From Rhodopirellula sp. (GTDB lineage: Bacteria > Planctomycetota > Planctomycetia > Pirellulales > Pirellulaceae), in contig NZGD01000101.1 of NCBI GenBank assembly GCA_002690925.1, forward strand, positions 1 through 60,006: DNA of 60,006 nt. The letters run 5' to 3'. Below, one piece after another: positions 57,305 through 60,006 of the stretch (the stretch's first letter is position 1; each line of letters opens with the position of its first letter). The notes beneath the pieces were generated by a model, which was given only the letters and a program-made list of their open reading frames with translations, was not told the origin of the DNA and did no database searches. Both the position numbers and the translations under genes were made by a program.

Positions 57305-57319
57305 GGGATAGTCTATCCC
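57305..57319. promoter_or_regulatory. 15-bp palindrome in the divergent region before the glycosyltransferase
   Basis: GGGATAG (57305-57311), a central T (57312), and CTATCCC (57313-57319) give two perfect seven-base arms. It lies 63 bases upstream of the GTG start of the glycosyltransferase and 160 from the reductase start. This is the shape of a dimer operator; chance cannot be excluded. Confidence 0.4.
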
Positions 57320-57381
57320 GTTGCAGGGAAAGTTCCGTCTGTCGGAATCCCATTTTGGCCTCTTAAGCTGGATTGGTATCG

Positions 57382-58326
57382 GTGCCTAAATTTCCTCCGA
57401 TCCCCCGATTGTCGATCGTTATTCCCATCGGACGGGACATCGCCGCGTTTGAAAGTACGCTGATCAGCGTTCTGGAAAACCCCGTGGATAGATCTGAGAT
57501 CTTAGTCTGTCATGACGGCAGCTACCAAGATCCGTTTGAACTTGGTGATGAGATAAAATTTGTGATTGCGGATTCGGAAAATCCGTTGGAACTGATCTCA
57601 GCAGGTGCCTCGCAGGCACGTGGCAGATTCGTGCATGTCCTCGCAGATGGTCTTTGTGCCACAAATGGCTGGAGTGATAAAGCTCTCGAGCAATTTGAGG
57701 CGTACGACTGTGGCGTTGTCGCCCCTGTCATACGTAATGAGTCTGATGACACCATTGTGTCCGCTGGCTGGAGTGACAGAGTCACGGGGCTTTGCAAAAG
57801 TGCCAATCGCGGTCGACGATCCGTTGAAGAATCCAAATCGCAGCAAGCAGGTGCTTACCTACAAGGCTCGTTTTGGAGGCGTGAATTACTGCGTTCACTT
57901 ACTGATTCCCTAACCACGACGGACTTGCTGGAAGCCAGCTACGCCTTTCACCACATTGCAAACAAGGCTGGTTGGAAGTGCTCGGTGGCGAGCAAGTCTG
58001 AACTGCTCTATGCAGAAGATACGCTTCCTTGGGACGCTCCCTCCTTAAGACGTGGAATGCGAACCCAGTGCGTCAAGAACCACTTTTCCAATGGTGGCTG
58101 GTCAAAATCTCTCTCTGCAGCCTTGTGGTCGGCAATCGCGAGCGTAACTCGCCCAGGACAAATCGTTGAGGCCATCGGTCGCGGCGTTGCACCAATTGTC
58201 AGCACTTCGCTCGCTCAACGAGTGCGGCCGAATCAAGTCGCTTCGAGCAATCAAGACGAAAATATCGTCAGCATGAATTTTCGCACCCAAGCTCACGATC
58301 AGTCTCGCCACCGTCGGGCTGCCTAG
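57382..58326 (+). CDS. Family-2 glycosyltransferase-like protein
   Basis: The 314-residue protein begins with RLSIVIPIGRDIAAFESTL, the N-terminal strand and helix of the GT2 fold, and continues with ILVCHDGSYQDP and ARGRFVHVLADGLCATNGWSD, where the DG pairs sit where DxD-type motifs usually occur, though DxD itself is not clear. The C-terminal half is basic and ends in a low-complexity Arg/Gln stretch. TTG 57373 and GTG 57382 are possible starts; neither has a strong ribosome site. Its sugar donor and acceptor are unknown; a role in surface polysaccharide is a guess from family membership. Confidence 0.72.
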   Translation: MPKFPPIPRLSIVIPIGRDIAAFESTLISVLENPVDRSEILVCHDGSYQDPFELGDEIKFVIADSENPLELISAGASQARGRFVHVLADGLCATNGWSDKALEQFEAYDCGVVAPVIRNESDDTIVSAGWSDRVTGLCKSANRGRRSVEESKSQQAGAYLQGSFWRRELLRSLTDSLTTTDLLEASYAFHHIANKAGWKCSVASKSELLYAEDTLPWDAPSLRRGMRTQCVKNHFSNGGWSKSLSAALWSAIASVTRPGQIVEAIGRGVAPIVSTSLAQRVRPNQVASSNQDENIVSMNFRTQAHDQSRHRRAA

Positions 58327-58926
58327 CAGGCAGTTCACTCGGCAGCAGTATTGGTTTAGAGAATCACAACGCTGCAAGCACAGCCAAGTGATCCGCGAGT
58401 GCACCATCAGGCAGACGAGGACAACGTGTGAGTGAACTCACCGAGCTACTTTGCTGGCGACCAACTTCTGGCTGCCAAATTTTGGCTGCCCACTGACGGT
58501 GGATTCAACATCCTGCGGGGACCTGGAAGCGTCCGCAACTTCCTTCGATTCTGACATCGATCCAAAGTCGCTCGGAATTTTAGCGTTGCGCCGTACGCCA
58601 ACAACTAAGTGATGAGTTACCGGCCGCTGGTAAACCAAGGATCCAACGAATCGTCTCGCGACGGAGATGATCTGCCGAGCATTATGCAGTGGTGCCCGAG
58701 TGATCTGCTGGGACAGTGACCTAATGAGACAGGAAAGCACTGAGCTTTGAAGCTTTCTATTGTAGCTTCCGTTTGCTGAGTGGATCTTCAGGACACGGCC
58801 ACGTGTGACCAGCGGAACGCTCGCACGAACCGTCGAGCCGAGGCACCAATAGACGGCCGACGGAAATCCAAATGAGTAGCGGCGAGCCGCAACCAGCCGT
58901 CAAACGTGAGAACCTTGACGCCCGTG
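58327..58926. other. Intergenic region with at most a small doubtful gene
   Basis: About 600 bases between the glycosyltransferase stop and the small membrane protein. A minus-strand frame at 58438-58740 is open, and I list it separately with low confidence. The 58741-58926 part has no frame or hairpin that I can support. Confidence 0.5.
58438..58740 (-). CDS. Doubtful small basic hypothetical protein
   Basis: A 100-residue frame with a GTG start, no ribosome site and no known motif. The N-terminal half has Arg-rich helix-like sequence (SLSQQITRAPLHNARQIISV), and the C-terminus is basic. It occupies the largest part of an otherwise empty intergenic region, which is the only argument for it. 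Treat as unproven. Confidence 0.25.
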   Translation of the reverse strand: MLSCLIRSLSQQITRAPLHNARQIISVARRFVGSLVYQRPVTHHLVVGVRRNAKIPSDFGSMSESKEVADASRSPQDVESTVSGQPKFGSQKLVASKVAR

Positions 58927-59133
58927 TCAGGCGAGGTGACTGTTGTCAGCAGGCATGATCATCACGCTTGGTTTTGCATCCTGAGTCTTCCAGTACTGCG
59001 GTGCATACCGCTCATACTCGATCCACATTGCAATGACCGCAATCAGCATGAACAGCATGCTCAGAAAGAGCATCACCGTGTACACGCTAGCTGGTTGCTT
59101 CGTTTTCTTCTCAGTCGAGGGTAGTGTCGACAC
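58927..59133 (-). CDS. Small single-pass membrane hypothetical protein
   Basis: The 68-residue product has a single membrane segment (YTVMLFLSMLFMLIAVIAMWI, shown in part; residues about 18-39) followed by an aromatic short tail (EYERYAPQYW). I recognise no family. It starts at GTG 59133, which lies inside the preceding coding sequence (stop at 59111-59113), with an ideal AGGAGGG site five bases before the GTG. This gives a 23-base overlap and strong support for the start. Translational coupling with the coiled-coil protein upstream suggests they work together. Confidence 0.75.
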   Translation of the reverse strand: MSTLPSTEKKTKQPASVYTVMLFLSMLFMLIAVIAMWIEYERYAPQYWKTQDAKPSVMIMPADNSHLA

Positions 59134-59959
59134 GATCGCCCTCCTGCAGGATGCCTTCGCTGTAATCTTTAAGAATTTCCGCGACCGAGCGGTCCGGTTC
59201 AGTGTTGCGCACTTTCAACTTGCCGACGTATCGGCCTTGCCGTGTCACCTCGAGGAAGTGCCCGGCACGGAGGCCTTCGTCGGATCCAATCGAAATCAGC
59301 ACCAAATGACTGGGCCGATCAATTTGCAGGATGTTGCCATTCCTTTCAGGAGGAGCACCATCCAGAGGTTCATTGATGTCGATGCCGCGTGCGGCAATGA
59401 CTTCTTCGAACCGAGTAGCCTGGGCCATCAGTTGTTTGTTTCGCTGCTCCAAGCGTTGCTTGAATCCACGAAGCACATTCATCTGGTCGGTCAACTCAAG
59501 CGTTGTTGTAAATAGTGTGTCTCGAGCCGCCTGTTCGTCGCGAACACTGGTTCTGAGTCGAGCATTCTCTCCGGTCAACGTTTCCAGTTGCTTCGTTTTA
59601 TTCAGATCCGAGGTGGTCAGTTCAGTGACCTGCGTTCGGAGCCCTTCGACCTCTGCACCACTTCGCCCCAGTTCTTCCTGAAGACGATCGAGCTGAGTTT
59701 GAAGAGCAGCCAGAGCGGTTTTGCGGGCTACCTGCTCGCGTGCCAGAGCGTTCTTTGTTCTGTCCCGCTGATCGCGAAGCTGCTGGTTATCCCGAGAGAT
59801 TGCTTCGATCTGATCTTTCAAACCGGGCTGACCATTGACTCCCGTTAGCACCACGTCACGCCAATTTTTATGCGAGGCGGTAGCCACCAAAGCGAGAGCC
59901 GCGAACATGACACTGAGTATCAGGATCAGGGCAGTAAGACACTTACCAAGTAGAGTCAT
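59111..59959 (-). CDS. Membrane-anchored coiled-coil hypothetical protein
   Basis: The 282-residue protein has an N-terminal membrane segment (LTALILILSVMFAALALVA), a long coiled coil (about residues 47-190; heptads such as LQTQLDRLQEELGRSG, TELTTSDLNKTKQLETL), and a C-terminal beta domain (LVLISIGSDEGLRAGHFLEV, then YVGKLKVRNTEPDRS and ILQEGDRV). That last part resembles a small beta barrel seen after coiled coils in envelope proteins such as MreC-like or FlgT-like proteins, but no family is proven. ATG 59959 has GGAAA eight bases upstream. It overlaps the small membrane protein downstream. Nothing further is visible in the last 47 bases of the window. Confidence 0.75.
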   Translation of the reverse strand: MTLLGKCLTALILILSVMFAALALVATASHKNWRDVVLTGVNGQPGLKDQIEAISRDNQQLRDQRDRTKNALAREQVARKTALAALQTQLDRLQEELGRSGAEVEGLRTQVTELTTSDLNKTKQLETLTGENARLRTSVRDEQAARDTLFTTTLELTDQMNVLRGFKQRLEQRNKQLMAQATRFEEVIAARGIDINEPLDGAPPERNGNILQIDRPSHLVLISIGSDEGLRAGHFLEVTRQGRYVGKLKVRNTEPDRSVAEILKDYSEGILQEGDRVDTTLD

Positions 59960-60006
59960 TAGTGTTTCCGTTAACGACGAGACCGACCAAATGAGAGGAG
60001 GTTCAG

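Overview
The window looks like a chromosomal segment of a Planctomycetota bacterium, most likely from the Pirellulales (Rhodopirellula-like). This is inferred from gene content: a giant secreted protein with a basic N-terminus and a QLEFLEQRI motif resembling planctomycete LEPR-XLL leaders, a multiheme cytochrome with TPRs, a redoxin/cytochrome c/copper-monooxygenase-like fusion, PQQ-like propellers, and many secreted proteins without a recognisable family. lpxK indicates lipid A synthesis and therefore an outer membrane; an L,D-transpeptidase indicates a peptidoglycan wall. I see no tRNA, rRNA, CRISPR array, insertion sequence or phage gene. The window reads as vertically inherited core and accessory genes in short operons on both strands.

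Layout. 1-10.5 kb: secreted hypothetical, mannose-1-phosphate guanylyltransferase, octaheme-TPR cytochrome with a small secreted partner, glycerate 2-kinase, then divergently a Ski2-like helicase and lpxK. 10.5-18.6 kb: a DUF4129-like membrane protein coupled to a GYF_2 mini-protein, a planctomycete-type hypothetical, a THUMP-like methyltransferase, a YgfZ-like folate-binding protein, a gene-poor kilobase with a 3 x 16-bp tandem repeat, and rarA. 18.8-22.7 kb: a tightly overlapping aldo/keto reductase - TctA - TctC/TctB fusion operon. 22.7-30.5 kb: two beta-propeller proteins, a VOC protein, a fused acyltransferase/AMP-ligase overlapping a homocysteine methyltransferase, and a hypothetical. 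30.7-39 kb: pgk (preceded by a 10-bp-arm palindrome), GH63-type glucosidase, SMP-30/gluconolactonase-like protein, LysM L,D-transpeptidase, pyrE, and a nuclease-like protein; then about 1 kb with a possible ferredoxin-like remnant and a strong hairpin.

40-45.3 kb holds the most striking gene: a 1795-residue secreted enzyme combining a GH18 chitinase-like domain, a GH5 cellulase-like domain apparently inserted inside a Calx-beta domain, three further Calx-beta domains and three CBM2-like modules. 46-55 kb is a minus-strand series: MMPL/RND transporter, M20 amidohydrolase, YbdK-type carboxylate-amine ligase, tsaE, pabB, and upstream of these the redoxin/cytochrome/monooxygenase fusion. 55-60 kb: inositol-monophosphatase-family enzyme, a second aldo/keto reductase, a family-2 glycosyltransferase, and a translationally coupled pair of membrane/coiled-coil hypotheticals.

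Together the genes suggest a marine-type polysaccharide degrader (GH18/GH5/GH63, lactonase, propeller proteins) with ordinary central metabolism (pgk, glycerate kinase, pyrE, pabB), envelope biogenesis (lpxK, manC, L,D-transpeptidase) and periplasmic redox chemistry. All family calls come from reading motifs by eye; no database search was possible.
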